Shown here: piece by piece, positions 34,625 to 46,367 of the stretch
Layout of the letters: each line of letters starts with the position of its first letter
Numbering within the stretch: position 1 is the first letter of the stretch
Assembly: GCA_964017145.1 (NCBI GenBank)
Contig: OZ024850.1
Span: 1,403,618 to 1,467,617, forward strand
DNA: 64,000 nucleotides
From: Agrocybe praecox
Taxonomy: Eukaryota > Basidiomycota > Agaricomycetes > Agaricales > Agrocybaceae
Direction: 5' to 3'
Position numbers and translations under genes: made by a program
Notes under the pieces: generated by a model
The model's input: only the letters and a program-made list of their open reading frames with translations
The model's database searches: none
Told to the model about the DNA's origin: nothing

Positions 34625-35095
34625 TGTCAGGGCAACACTATAATCAGTGTGACAAGGCCACCAACAAAGACAAGCAAGAGGAAAGAGGGAGAGGGAGAGA
34701 GAGAGAGAGAGAGAGAAAGAGATAGAGAGACACTCAATGATTCTAAGAGATCACACCAATGACAGTGGATATCCTAAGAGATTGAAGCTGGGGCTACAGC
34801 TACCTACATGTCCAGTATATATACCCTACAGCTATTCTAGAATATTCCTCCATGACATCATAGAAAGGAATGATGAGTAAGGCAATGACATCACAAAGAA
34901 AGTAAAAGAATAATGTAGAATGATGTAGAATGAATGAGGCTGTGCTCATGGGAAATCAAAGTGATAAGTATCTAATCAAATGATAATCAAGAGGTAATCA
35001 AAGATATGAAGCAGATAAGATATCTACACATCTACAAAAGGGAAAAATGCGAAATAAATAAAGAAAAATAGGGGAAAATAGGGGAAACCCTGACA
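34625..35095 (-). repeat. 3' LTR of the chromovirus
   Basis: 471 bp, direct repeat of 40535-41007. The two differ mainly in the length and purity of an internal GA-rich microsatellite (about 34680-34730). In element orientation this is the 3' LTR. Confidence 0.9.
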
Positions 35096-35110
35096 TCACC
35101 CTCTCTCTAA
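35096..35110 (-). other. Polypurine tract overlapping the pol stop codon
   Basis: Read on the minus strand, AGAGAGAGGGTGA ends exactly at the LTR start. Its last three bases are the TGA stop of Gag-Pol, so the coding region and the plus-strand primer site are fused without a gap. Confidence 0.7.
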
Positions 35111-38100
35111 GGCACATTTCCCACAATGTGCACATGTATGACTGAGTTTGGAGGGTTTCAGAGGAGGTGGAGGTTCAGTAAAATTAATTAAAGGAGAAAA
35201 TGAAAGTCTATCAAAAGTGAGGGCTGAAATTTTTCTGGGAGCAGCTGGGTGTTTTGCATGGAATTCCTTGATTGATTTAGCTGCCTTCTTCAAATTTTCT
35301 GCAGGTTCCCAAGTACTTTCTTCATTTGGGTAGTTTTTCCATTTAACCAAGTACTGCAGCTTATTTCTGAATAATCTGCTGTCCTTGATGTACTCAACTT
35401 CCCATTCAGGGTTTTCTCCTTTGATAACTGGTGGAGGTCTGGAAGGGGGCTTTCTGCCAACTGGATCAGGATGATGGGGCATGAGCTTGACCACATTGAA
35501 TACAGGATGGATCTTCATGGTAGAAGGCAATTTCAATTCATAGGCATTTGGACCAACAACTTTGGTGATCTTGTATGGTCCATATCTTTTGTCCTCCAAT
35601 TTCTTGGAAGGCCTATCAGTCTTCAAGTCCTTGCCATCTAGCCAAACCATGTCTCCAACCTTATACTCAGTAGGTACACCTCTGTGTCTATCATAGAACT
35701 TGGCCATATCATCAGCAGCCTTTTTGAGGGCAGACTCTGCTTCTTTTCTGGCCTCTTCCATGTTTTTCACAAAGGTATCTACAGTGTCCATCTTGCTGTC
35801 TCTAAGAGGTTCTGTGCCCATTCTAGGATGTCTACCATTATTGAGCATGAAGGGTGTTTGCCTAGTGGATGCTTGAACTCTGTTGTTGTAAGAGAATTCA
35901 GCTAAGGACAACCATTCTACCCAGTCATCTTGTCTATGGTTTATGAAGAGCCTGAGGTATTGTTCTACTTCTTGATTTACCCTTTCAGTTTGACCATCTG
36001 TCTGAGGGTGATAGGCTGTAGATGAAGCAGTCTGAATACCTAATAAGGAGTTGAGCTCTTTCATGAACTTGGAGACAAACTGGGGACCTCTATCACAGAT
36101 TATTTTGATAGGTAGACCATGCAGTTTCCAGACATAGTCTCTATAAAGCTTAGCAGTACCTTCAGATGTGACCTCATCTGTGGTAGGTATGATGTGGATC
36201 ATCTTGCTAAGCCTATCTACAACTATCATGATGGCATTGTACCCTTGACACTCAGGTAATCCAGTGATAAAGTCCACAGTAATTGTTTGCCAGACATCAG
36301 AAGGAATTTCAGTAGGAGTCAGGAAGCCAACAGGCTTAGCAGGGAATGTCTTTGTCCTGTTACATCTATCACAGCTTCTAGTGTAGGCTGCAATGTAGTG
36401 AGACATTCCTGGCCACCAATAATTTCTAGAGACAAGCTCTATTGTCTTCCATTTTCCTGGATGTCCAGCAATATAGGCATCATGATGTAGTTCCACAATT
36501 TTCCTTCTAAGATCTTTGTCCTTGGGAACATACACTTTCCCTCTGTAGAGAATAAGTCCTTGCTCTTCTGCCCATTCCTGTCCTTCTATCTTCTTGGTTG
36601 AGGATCCCTTCAATTCCTGTACTGCCTTCACAACCTTTTCATCCATGTCCTTTGCTTCTCTGATTTTCTTCAGAAGATCAGTCTCAGGACCAGACAAGAT
36701 GGTGTGCCCCTGTTTGAGAGCTTGGATTTTGAAGTAGGAAGGTTTGAGGAGAACTACATTTTCATTATCATTCTCCCCCTTCTTATGATCTGATCTCCTT
36801 GACAGAGCATCTGGCTTAAGGGATTTTTTACCAGGCCTATGATGAAGAGAAAAGTCAAATCTGGACAAAAACAGAGACCATCTGGCCTGCCGTCTGCTTA
36901 GTTTCTGGGCAGTCATAAAGTACTCTAGATTTTTGTGGTCTGTCCAAATCTCAAAGGTATGTTGAGTCCCTTCAAGATAATGTCTCCATTCATCTAGTGC
37001 CCTGATAATTGCCAGCATTTCCTTGTCATGGATCTCATAGTTCCTTTCTACTTCAGAGAGAGATTTAGACATAAAGGCTACAGGATGCCACTTCCCATCT
37101 GATCCTTCCTGAGATAAGACAGCCCCAGTAGCATAATCTGAGCTATCTGCTTCAACTTTATATGGCTTATTATCATCAGGGAAAATCAAAACAGGAGAGG
37201 ATGTGACCTTAAGTTTCAACTGGTCAAAGGCTTCCTGGTGTCTAAGTCCCCATCTCCAAACTGTTCCCTTCTTTGTCAATTCATGAAGTGGCTTGGCAAT
37301 GTCTGCAAAATCTTCAATGAACCTTCTATAGAAATTGACAAATCCCAAGAATGATTGAACATCCTTGACATTTTCAGGTGCAGGCCATTTAGAAACTCCC
37401 TCTACCTTGACAGGATCCATTTCAATCTTGCCTTGTGAAATGATAAGTCCAAGATATTCAATCTTTTCCTTTTCAAATTCACATTTTTCTGCTTTGAGGT
37501 AGAGTTTGTTCTCTTCTAGGATTTGCAGGACCTTCTTGACTACTTCCCTATGATGTTCCAGAGTCTCAGTGAAGACCAATATGTCATCCATGTAGACAAT
37601 AACAACATTGCCATCAATGAGCTCTATGAAGATATCATTCATCATAGTTTGGAAAGTTGCAGGACTATTAGTTAAGCCAAAGAACATGACCAATGGTTCA
37701 AACAGCCCTCTATTGGTTCTGAAGGCTGCCTTCCATTCATCTCCTTCTTTAACTCTGACATTGTTAAATCCCCATCTGACATCCAGCTTGGTGAAGTATT
37801 TAGCTTTGCTGAGTTTGGTGATAATGTCAGAAATGAGAGGTAGAGGGTAGGAGTTTTTGATGGTCATTTCATTTAGCTTTCTATAGTCCTGTACTAGTCT
37901 AAGAGAGCCATCCTTCTTCTTGACAAAAAAGACAGGGGATGCCATAGGTGACTTAGAAGGTCTGATTCTGCCAGATTTCAGATTTTCCTCTAAAAAAGCA
38001 TCAAGTTCTTTTTGCTCATTTGGTGAAAGAGGATAAATCTTAGATCTATATGGCTCAGAACTAGGCTTCAGCTCAATAGCATGATCCCAAGGCTTTCTAT

Positions 38101-40042
38101 CTGGTAGCCTATCAAAAGATTCCTTTGAGAATACCCCTTTGAATTGATGATAATGCTTGGGGACAGCTTCTTCAAAGGATTTCTTTGGAAAATCAGCTAG
38201 CTGATGAGATTCTTCTGCCAATTTTTGAGACACAGAGGAGGTGGCATTGATGTACTGGTTCTGAGGATGTAGACAAGAGATAAATATCCTATCCTCAGGC
38301 TCAATATCAGAGTCAGGTGACTGATCTACAAGATCTACACCTTCATCATCAAATTGAGGAAGCTGCCTTCTTTGCACTGCAGCTATTTTTTGCCTCTTCC
38401 TTCTGGCTCTAACAACTTCCATATGACAATCAGGTGGACATCTGAGAAATTGAACATCCCCTTTTTGCCAGTCAACATTAGGATTGTGTAGATAAAGCCA
38501 GGTGTGTCCAATAATAGCAGTTTTATCTCCTAAGTCACATATAGCAAAGGTAGCCTTTTCTGTGTGGTTTTTGTAGATCATAATCAAATCAACTTCCTCA
38601 TGAATAGAGCCACTCTTGTTGAGGGTTCCATCTACATTGTAGACAGGAATGGCTCTAGGAAGTTTTCTTGTGTTTAGATTATGATATTTCACAAAACCAG
38701 TATCCAGAAAAAGACCAGTGGCACCAGAGTCAAGCAAAGCATTCACAGAAAGCCTTTTTCCTGTATCCATTGTCTTTAGTGTAACTGACAGATGGGTAGA
38801 GGTCTTAGGCTTGTGGTTCAGAATGTAGATTCTTTCAGGAGGAGAGGAAGAAGGTGAATCAGAGGGCATGATTTCTGTATCAGAATTTGAAGAGGAGGGA
38901 TTGGTTTTATCACTTTCATTTTCTAATACATTAAATCTATTCCATTGGGACATGTCCTTCACCAATGGGGCCTTTAAAAACCCTTCTGATTCATTCTTGG
39001 TTCCTTGTTCTTCCTTGATCAGTTTCCCATAAAAGTCCTTCAGCTCCTCATAGTTCATGGCATTGATGTTCACTGTAGATCTACAGTGTTCTGCCTTGTG
39101 ACCAGGTTTTCTGCATTTAAAGCAGATAAGGGGCCTGACTGACTTCCATTCTGAATCTACTTCCATATGGACCACATCTGATTGCTTTGCCTGAGACACT
39201 TGACTCCTATGATTACCAGCAAAGGAAGGTAAACTGGGGGCAGCAGGCTTGGACTGAGGCTTGTTTGAAGAAGGAGCCTTGGAAAATGGAGAAGAGAAAG
39301 AGGAAGTAGATTTGTTGAATGCTTCCATCTGTCTCCATTGCCTGTCCAGCTTGGTAGCCCAGGAAATCCAGCCATTCAGAGTTTTGGGCATCTCAGGTAC
39401 ACTGTAGACCTTTTCCCTGAGAGATCTATTAAGCCCAGTCTGAAACTTCTCAACCAATGCAGCATCATTGTACCCAGTGTCAGCAGCCAATTCCCTGAAG
39501 CTAGCCACATACTCATCAGCAGTTTGGCTTCCCTGCTTGAGGAGATTCATTTTATGTCTGGCAGTGCTAGCAGGGTCTGGGTCTGCAAAGACTTCCCTGA
39601 ATTCATAGACAAAATCATTCCAAAGGCCATCTTTAGAATAATCTCCATCTAGAATCTTGGTCTTCTCAAGTGCCCACTTCCCAGCAGTGCCTCCCTTCAT
39701 GAAGGAGAGAGCACAAACAACTTTTTGAAAGTCATCTGTGATATTCTTTCCCCAGAAGTATAACTTGAGTTGACTGAGGAAGGCTTCTGCTTTCTGCATG
39801 GAACCATCAAAGGTTTCAGGAGGAGAGATTTTAGCAGAAGAGGAAGTGACAGCATGAGACAAAGGAACAGAGTAAACCTCTCTAGCAGCAGAGAAGAAGG
39901 GTGATTGAGTGGTGGGTGTTGTGATGGACTGTTGCTGCTGCTGCTTCAAGAGATTTAACTCCTGTGTAAGGAGAGTGATCTGGTGCAGGAGTTGCTCCAC
40001 AATGGGAAGAGCAGTGGTAGTAGGTTGTGGTGTGGTATCCAT
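35096..40042 (-). CDS. Gag-Pol polyprotein of the chromovirus
   Basis: A single 1648-aa frame. In order: Gag region with FLSQLKLYFWG; CCHC zinc knuckle CFKCRKPGHKAEHC near residue 307; aspartic protease with DSGATGLFLD near 437; reverse transcriptase with YMDDILVF near 815; RNase H with EADSSDYATGAVLSQ near 964; integrase zinc finger (HHDAYIAGHPGKW, then CDRCNRTK) near 1180-1220; integrase core with TVDFITGLP, CDRGPQF and the glutamate in QTERVNQEVEQY; and a C-terminal chromodomain (EVEYIKDSR, LQYLVKWKNYP, ESTWEP) near 1548-1590. All catalytic signatures look intact. The chromodomain is thought to direct integration to marked chromatin. Gag and Pol share one frame, so processing must be by the protease. 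Confidence 0.95.
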   Translation of the reverse strand: MDTTPQPTTTALPIVEQLLHQITLLTQELNLLKQQQQQSITTPTTQSPFFSAAREVYSVPLSHAVTSSSAKISPPETFDGSMQKAEAFLSQLKLYFWGKNITDDFQKVVCALSFMKGGTAGKWALEKTKILDGDYSKDGLWNDFVYEFREVFADPDPASTARHKMNLLKQGSQTADEYVASFRELAADTGYNDAALVEKFQTGLNRSLREKVYSVPEMPKTLNGWISWATKLDRQWRQMEAFNKSTSSFSSPFSKAPSSNKPQSKPAAPSLPSFAGNHRSQVSQAKQSDVVHMEVDSEWKSVRPLICFKCRKPGHKAEHCRSTVNINAMNYEELKDFYGKLIKEEQGTKNESEGFLKAPLVKDMSQWNRFNVLENESDKTNPSSSNSDTEIMPSDSPSSSPPERIYILNHKPKTSTHLSVTLKTMDTGKRLSVNALLDSGATGLFLDTGFVKYHNLNTRKLPRAIPVYNVDGTLNKSGSIHEEVDLIMIYKNHTEKATFAICDLGDKTAIIGHTWLYLHNPNVDWQKGDVQFLRCPPDCHMEVVRARRKRQKIAAVQRRQLPQFDDEGVDLVDQSPDSDIEPEDRIFISCLHPQNQYINATSSVSQKLAEESHQLADFPKKSFEEAVPKHYHQFKGVFSKESFDRLPDRKPWDHAIELKPSSEPYRSKIYPLSPNEQKELDAFLEENLKSGRIRPSKSPMASPVFFVKKKDGSLRLVQDYRKLNEMTIKNSYPLPLISDIITKLSKAKYFTKLDVRWGFNNVRVKEGDEWKAAFRTNRGLFEPLVMFFGLTNSPATFQTMMNDIFIELIDGNVVIVYMDDILVFTETLEHHREVVKKVLQILEENKLYLKAEKCEFEKEKIEYLGLIISQGKIEMDPVKVEGVSKWPAPENVKDVQSFLGFVNFYRRFIEDFADIAKPLHELTKKGTVWRWGLRHQEAFDQLKLKVTSSPVLIFPDDNKPYKVEADSSDYATGAVLSQEGSDGKWHPVAFMSKSLSEVERNYEIHDKEMLAIIRALDEWRHYLEGTQHTFEIWTDHKNLEYFMTAQKLSRRQARWSLFLSRFDFSLHHRPGKKSLKPDALSRRSDHKKGENDNENVVLLKPSYFKIQALKQGHTILSGPETDLLKKIREAKDMDEKVVKAVQELKGSSTKKIEGQEWAEEQGLILYRGKVYVPKDKDLRRKIVELHHDAYIAGHPGKWKTIELVSRNYWWPGMSHYIAAYTRSCDRCNRTKTFPAKPVGFLTPTEIPSDVWQTITVDFITGLPECQGYNAIMIVVDRLSKMIHIIPTTDEVTSEGTAKLYRDYVWKLHGLPIKIICDRGPQFVSKFMKELNSLLGIQTASSTAYHPQTDGQTERVNQEVEQYLRLFINHRQDDWVEWLSLAEFSYNNRVQASTRQTPFMLNNGRHPRMGTEPLRDSKMDTVDTFVKNMEEARKEAESALKKAADDMAKFYDRHRGVPTEYKVGDMVWLDGKDLKTDRPSKKLEDKRYGPYKITKVVGPNAYELKLPSTMKIHPVFNVVKLMPHHPDPVGRKPPSRPPPVIKGENPEWEVEYIKDSRLFRNKLQYLVKWKNYPNEESTWEPAENLKKAAKSIKEFHAKHPAAPRKISALTFDRLSFSPLINFTEPPPPLKPSKLSHTCAHCGKCALERG

Positions 40043-40534
40043 AGTAGAGGCTCTCTGGTGTGTGTGTGGGAGAAGCTATCTACAAAAAGTGCCCTTGAGA
40101 CTATACTAAGTAACTAAAAAAAACTATATACTGGATACCCAGTTGTCACCCCAGGCACAGTGGGTCTAAACCTAGGATCACAGGGTTGACTACCTGGTAT
40201 TTTCCTAGACCACCAAAGACAGAAACAGTTGGCCTGGATCTGCCCCAACAGTTGGTATCCCTATCTACAAGTTCACACACAACACACAACAGAGAGTGAG
40301 AAACCCAGTAGAAAGAGAGGTGTCTTGAGGAGATGTTGAAATTGGAGAGGGAGAAATGATATAAAAGATTGGGGGAATATTGGAGGTTGAAGGATTGGTG
40401 TTGATGAAAAAATGGTGTGTGTGGTGAGAGGATATGAGGGCAAATGGTAGAAAGAGAGATGAATAGGTTGGTGTAGGTAAAGCTGAAATGATGGATAGTG
40501 ATTGGTGGAGTTGTCTGAGATAGCTTCAATCTTC

Positions 40535-40589
40535 TGTCAGGGCAACACTATAATCAGTGTGACAAGGCCACCAACAAAGACAAGCAAGA

Positions 40590-40634
<45 letters not shown>

Positions 40635-41007
40635 TAGAGAGACACTCAATGATTCTAAGAGATCACACCAATGACAGTGGATATCCTAAGAGATTGAAGC
40701 TGGGGCTACAGCTACCTACATGTCCAGTATATATACCCTACAGCTATTCTAGAATATTCCTCCATGACATCATAGAAAGGAATGATGAGTAAGGCAATGA
40801 CATCACAAAGAAAGTAAAAGAATAATGTAGAATGATGTAGAATGAATGAGGCTGTGCTCATGGGAAATCAAAGTGATAAGTATCTAATCAAATGATAATC
40901 AAGAGGTAATCAAAGATATGAAGCAGATAAGATATCTACACATCTACAAAAGGGAAAAATGCGAAATAAATAAAGAAAAATAGGGGAAAATAGGGGAAAC
41001 CCTGACA
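40535..41007 (-). repeat. 5' LTR of the chromovirus
   Basis: 473 bp, the upstream LTR in element orientation. It contains a nearly pure GA microsatellite at about 40591-40640. The 490 bp between it and the Gag start holds no gene; it should contain the primer-binding region, which I could not identify with confidence. Confidence 0.9.
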
Positions 41008-41012
41008 CCAGG

Positions 41013-41522
41013 TACTAACCACCAACTTGAAGTCTTTAATTAAATCTTGTCTCCCTCTGCATGCATCCCCAATATACCCCTAGCTGCTGACTCTTGCTTA
41101 CCTACCTGTTATCCCCTCCTACCATCTGCCCATTCCAATAAGGTAAAACTTTACTGGAGGGGTCCAATGGGCACAGTGGGCCCATATCATACACTACAGC
41201 CTTGTATGTACTCATTCAGCATTATGATGCACTACAGTGTAACTGCCTTACCTGATGTGTGTGTTTACCTCCAAGGGTGTTTCTTTGCAGTCTCACAATT
41301 CTGGTTATGTGCTTGAACATTGAGGACAATTTACTGAGGCACACATTAGCTTGTTTTATACTTATGTCTCTTCTTATTCTAAATATGACATGTATGTGCA
41401 AATGTATTTTTATTTTTGATATATTATACAAGAATCTGAAACTATAAATGCAATCTATCAACTAAATAATAGAAGAATTTATTAGTAAATACATATATTT
41501 ATTTGGTCAAAAAGCTCACATC
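41013..41522. other. 3' side of the NLR-like gene
   Basis: No gene. The sequence just right of the chromovirus (CACCAACTTGAAGTCTT) recurs at 63109-63125, which may preserve a related site without the element. The rest is the probable 3' UTR of the minus-strand gene at 41523. Confidence 0.45.
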
Positions 41523-44500
41523 TTATGCTACATCAAGCTTGTGCCTAATGTTTTCAATCTTCTCTTCAAGAGCTTCAGCTTCACTAATATTATCCAATTT
41601 TTTGTATATAAATGCAAGAGCCTCCATGCTCATCAGTGTATCTGGATGGGTTTCTCCCAGTACTTGAAGGCATTTTTCTGTGACTTGAACTTGAAGTGAC
41701 TGTGCTTTATTCCAGAGACCTTGGTTCTGATAGTTGACAGCCAAATTTGACATACTGGTAAGAGTATCAGGATGATTCTCTCCAAGAATTTCCTTCCTCT
41801 TTTCCATGACTACAATGTCCAGTGCTTCTGATTTTTGCAAAAGGCCTTGGTTATAATATGTAACTGCCAAATTTGACATACTGCCAAGAGTATCAGGATG
41901 ATTCTCTCCAAGAATTTCCTTCCTCTTTTCCAAGACTACAATTTCCAGTGCTTCTGATTTTTGCAAAAGGCCTTGGTTGTAATATGTAACTGCCAAATTT
42001 GACATACTGCCAAGAGTATCAGGATGATTCTCTCCAAGACTTTCCTTCCTCTTTTCCATAACTGCAATGTCCAGTGCTTCTGATTTTTGCAAAAGGCCTT
42101 GCATTTGATATGTAATTGCCAAATTTGACATACTGATAAGAGTGTCAGGATGATTCTCTCCAAGAATTTTCTTCCTCTTTTCCATAACTGCAATGTCCAG
42201 TGCTTCTGATTTTAGCAAAAGGCCTTGCATTCGATATGTAATTGCCAAATTTGACATACTGATAAGAGTATCAGGATGATTCTCTCCAAGAATTTCCTTC
42301 CTCTTTTCTATGACTGCAATGTCCAGTACTTCTGATTTTTGCAAAAGGTCTTGCATTCGATATGTAATTGCCAAATTTGACATACTGATAAGAGTATCAG
42401 GATGATTCTCTCCAAGAATTTCCTTCCTCTTTTCCATGACTACAATGTCCAGTGCTTCTGATTTTTGCAAAAAGCCTTGGTTGTAATATGTAAGTGCCAA
42501 ATTTGACATACTGCCAAGAGTATCAGGATGATTCTCTCCAAGAATTTCTCTCCTCTTGTCCACGACTACAATGTCCAGTGCTTCTGATTTTTGCAAAAGG
42601 CCTTGGTTGTAATATGTAACTGCCAAATTTGACATACTGGTAAGAGTATCAGGATGATTCTCTCCAAAAATTTCCTTCCTCTTTTCCATGACTACAATGT
42701 CCAGTGCTTCTGATTTTTGCAAAAGGCCTTGGTTTTGATATGTAAGTGCCAAATTTGACATACTGATAAGAGTGTCAGGATGATTCTCTCCAAGAATTTC
42801 CTTCCTCTTTTCCATAACTGCAATGTCCAGTGCTTCTGATTTTTGCAAAAGGCCTTGCATTTGATATGTAATTGCCAAATTTGACATACTGATAAGAGTA
42901 TCAGGATGATTCTCTCCAAGAATTTCCTTCCTCTTTTCCACAACTACAATGTCCAGTGCTTCTGATTTTTGCAAAAGGCCTTGGTTGTAATATATAACTG
43001 CCAAATTTGACATACTGCCAAGAGTATCAGGATGATTCTCTCCAAGAATTTCCTTCCTCTTTTCCAAGACTACAATTTCCAGTGCTTCTGATTTTTGCAA
43101 AAGGCCTTGGTTGTAATATGTAACTGCCAAATTTGACATACTGATAAGAGTATCAGGATGATTCTCTCCAAGAATTTTCTTCTTCTTGTATAATGCTGTT
43201 TTATGGAATAACACAGCCTCTTTGTAGCTTCCTTGATTTTCAGCAAGAGATCCAATTTTATCCAAAACTTGAACATCAACTTTTTCCAAATGTTTTGCAA
43301 CCTTCAAATATAGTTGTTGAATATGTGGCCACAAATTGTGTTGATATTTATGAATATGTTCATTATATTTCTTCGGAATTGATAAACCAAGAATGGCAAG
43401 AACACATTTCTGCATGAATATCTCATCTTTTCCCATTATGGCCCTTCCCCATTTCTGTACAAGTGGATGCATTCTGTATATGCTTTTTTGTCTCTGTTCA
43501 AAATGGAATTCAATGAAAGAATAAGCTTGAAGTTTCAAAATAATTTCCTGGAATGCTTGAGGGCTCCAAGATATTTCTTCTCCTCTAAAATGGTTCATAA
43601 GATGCTCTACCTTTTTTTGAATAGTGGGGTCATCTATTTTGATCTGTGCTAATGCAGCTCTTTCAAATATTTCCTCTGAAATCCCTTCATGTTGCAAAAT
43701 TGAGCAGATTTGCAAAAAGCACTTTGCAGAATCATCCAGCTTATCATAGCTCATTTTCCAAGTGGTATAAATTGCAATATCTTTATGTTGGATTGTTTCC
43801 ATGTGGAGAATGTAATTCTGCTGCTGTTGATGAAATGCATAATACTTTGATAATGAGAAATTGGTTCTAAAAATATAAGAACCAGCATGGGAAATTGCCA
43901 AAGCAAGGTAACCAAGTTCCTAGAATATAAAAAATTAGATCATAAATTAGATTTCTATAAGGATTTCAAAAATCACCTGAACAATTTGTTTAGCTTGAAT
44001 CTGATTTTCTGCATTTGTTTCTTTTTTAGCCAAATTTAACAAAAGGTTTACAGCTTCATTTTCAATCAGATTTCCAACAGATACCCCTCCATTCTTGGTA
44101 GCAGAAACAGCAGAAACCTCATGATTACGTGTTGTGATAATGATGTTTCCTTTTGCAGGTAAAAATGACTGCAGATTCAAAGTAGCATCATCTGCATTAT
44201 CAATCACAAGAAGCCATCTGTTTGCAGTGTGGCTTGTAAGCCATCTGGGAATTTGCTCTGCAGACAATTTTAAACCTTCTGAGGCAAGAGATTCAAGATC
44301 TGCTTTGAGAGTAGCCTTATTGCTCCCATCAACATAAAACACTTCAGAAAAGCTATAATATAAAATAAAAATGAAATCAGAATAAACACATTATTAAAAC
44401 ACTCAAAGCATACAGATTTGACCCCTCTACAAATTGGAAGACAATCTGGCTCTTTCCAGAACCACCAAGGCCTTCCAAAACAAATATATGCTGTCCAACA

Positions 44501-45928
44501 ATGGCATTCTCAAAGAAATCTGCTATCTTGTCCAAAATATCTCTTCTACCTGTAAAAGATGGTACAGGAGAAGGACAAGGCTTCATTCTAATGTTCACAG
44601 GTTGAACTTGTGTGTTTGGCAAGGAAGCTCTTGGAGCAGCTGCATTTAAGAAATAGAAATAAAGAAGTATTCAAAAACATGAAAAAAATATACTATACCT
44701 AATTGCTCCACAGTGGGCTGCACTCTGTAAGACCTAAGCACAGAAACCACATTTGACAATTTGTCTTGAGTCTCTTGCTTTTTCATATACTGAGTTGTAT
44801 GAGCTTGGATGATGCTCAAGCTTTCCCATTGAGACAGCTGCCTGCTTTGCAAGCCTTGATCAACATTGAAACGGAAATAAGTCTCTGGAGTATTTGCAAA
44901 GCGACGCAACATCTCCTGATGTGTGCGCTCACAGTCCATAGCCATAGACTTCAGCATATCAACAACATTCTGTGGAATCATTCTTCCCAGAAATCCAGAT
45001 TTCTCAAGGTTGATCACAGCAGACAGACCAGTCCCAATGCTTACCAAGCACTGCAAAGGACGGTTTGGAAAAAGAGAGTGGGCTTCATCAAGCACCAGGA
45101 GACAAGGGTTGTTGTGGCCCATCCCACCATCTACATATGCCTGGTTCTTTCCAATCTCAATAGGCTTAAACATGGTGGGGGTAGCAGATGTTGCCCGAGC
45201 AGCTTCCCAGATGGTGCAGGTCAAAGAGGTCTCACGAGGAGACTCATAGGATCTGAAGAGCACTGGAATGTCCATGTTGGTCGCATTCCGAGCACACACA
45301 AAGCTATGGCATGTATGATACCGTTAAAAATATACTTAAGGTTGAATTAGGTAAGTGCAACTCACGTTCGACATATCCCAGATTCGTTGATTTCTACCAA
45401 AGAAGTGTTGTCATCATTAGTCGCTGCATGCACCATCAACTTGACCGCGTTCTCGAGGGCGGTTGCCTTGAACGCTCCATCTCCAACCATCTTTGTCTGG
45501 GAGAAAACACTTTTAATCAACGTATCGTACTGGGTGATTGCCTCGTCGAGGTCCATGCGAAGGCGCCCAAGCATTAACGCGATGATCCTATGATGTTTGT
45601 GAGTCCACTTAGTCAAAATATCAAGATGCTATCAACGTATTACGACGAACCCTCCTGTGCTAGTCCCACCAATTATATCAAAATATTCGCTTGGCTTCGG
45701 TATGTTTTTGAGACCTTCCAAACCGTCTCTTGCTCGTTGCGCGTTCTCCTCGACTTTCAGCTTATGCATAATCTCCTTCAGGATGAGGAGCTCGGAAAGC
45801 CCACGTATTCCGCCGCCATCTATTTAGTATTGAGACGATCTATTTAGTACAACTTATCATCGATCGAAACGAGCCATCTTACCTAGCGCGAGGAGCCTCA
45901 AGGGTGCTTCGTTGATTGGGGTAGTCAT
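41523..45928 (-). CDS. Patatin / NB-ARC / TPR protein (fungal NLR-like)
   Basis: Seven exons (45928-45883, 45819-45651, 45587-45366, 45303-44699, 44639-44414, 44352-43977 and 43919-41523) give 1346 aa. The N-terminal patatin-like phospholipase domain shows the oxyanion motif DGGGIRG (residues 16-22), the nucleophile GTSTG (near 66) and the catalytic-dyad DGGMGHNN (near 204). The NB-ARC domain shows Walker A GLGGSGKS (near 403), Walker B WLLVIDNADD (near 469), IIITTRN, and a later GYLALAISHAG. The C-terminus has twelve almost identical 42-residue TPR units (GENHPDTL...SMSNLA) plus one divergent unit. This architecture is known among fungal STAND/NLR proteins linked to non-self recognition: repeats sense, NB-ARC switches, and the lipase domain acts as effector. 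The role here is inferred from architecture. A relic of its patatin part lies at 55550-56787. Confidence 0.9.
41640..43190 (-). repeat. Array of 126-bp TPR-coding repeats
   Basis: Twelve consecutive 126-bp units, each coding a 42-residue kinesin-light-chain-type TPR. They are nearly identical at both DNA and protein level and are followed by one diverged unit (GETHPDTL). Variation is concentrated at a few positions: LISM/LGSM/LTSM, TYYNQ/TYQMQ/TYRMQ/TYQNQ, and DIVV/DIAV/EIVV. Confidence 0.92.
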
Positions 45929-46367
45929 AGTTTAGATGCAGAAAGAGTCGCTTCGCTGATCCTCGATGCTGGCAGTGGCTTCTGCGGAGAGGGCTTTCAC
46001 ACGGAAGCCCCGTGGTAGACGGGTCTGTCACCCAATATTAATAAACTCGACACAATTCGCCGCCCTCCCAGACACGCCAACTGCTTGTTGGTGGGTAATA
46101 TTATCACGCGCAGATTATCTCCTCCTCGTCGATATGTTCCTAATGAGCTGGCGATATCACCGAGAAAGACGAGCGGATGATTGAAATGAGATTGGGAAAG
46201 TGTAGAGTTTCTGGAGCCGAACCGGATCAACACGTGTGCGTTATATTTATCCGAATTCAAACTCGCTGAACAGGCTTTGTTTCGAACGACCGCGACCGAT
46301 AACGCCAGCAGTACCTACACAAGTACTCGGAAAAGTGTGGAGGAAAAAAACTTAAAGCTTAATACCC
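45929..46367. other. 5' flank of the NLR-like gene, duplicated at 56788-57230
   Basis: The promoter side of the patatin-NB-ARC-TPR gene. It matches the flank of the patatin relic almost throughout. No separate gene is supported; short ORFs on both strands overlap. Confidence 0.5.

Larger units (their letters stand above)
34620..41012 (-). mobile_element. Complete chromovirus (Ty3/gypsy LTR retrotransposon)
   Basis: LTRs at 34625-35095 and 40535-41007 start TGTCAGGG and end CCCTGACA. The 5-bp sequence CCAGG flanks both sides (34620-34624 and 41008-41012) as a perfect target duplication. The element lies on the minus strand. One long Gag-Pol frame with a C-terminal chromodomain fills the interior. 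All expected domains are present without stops, so the element may be competent or only recently silenced. The interior is markedly less CG-rich in codon use than the neighbouring genes. Confidence 0.93.

Noticed and set aside
35148..39652. Plus-strand ORFs opposite the chromovirus Gag-Pol
   Set aside because: They are antisense shadows of the 1648-aa minus-strand frame.
41640..43190. Regularly spaced near-identical repeats resembling a CRISPR or satellite array
   Set aside because: Units are 126 bp with no spacers and stay in one long reading frame coding TPRs.
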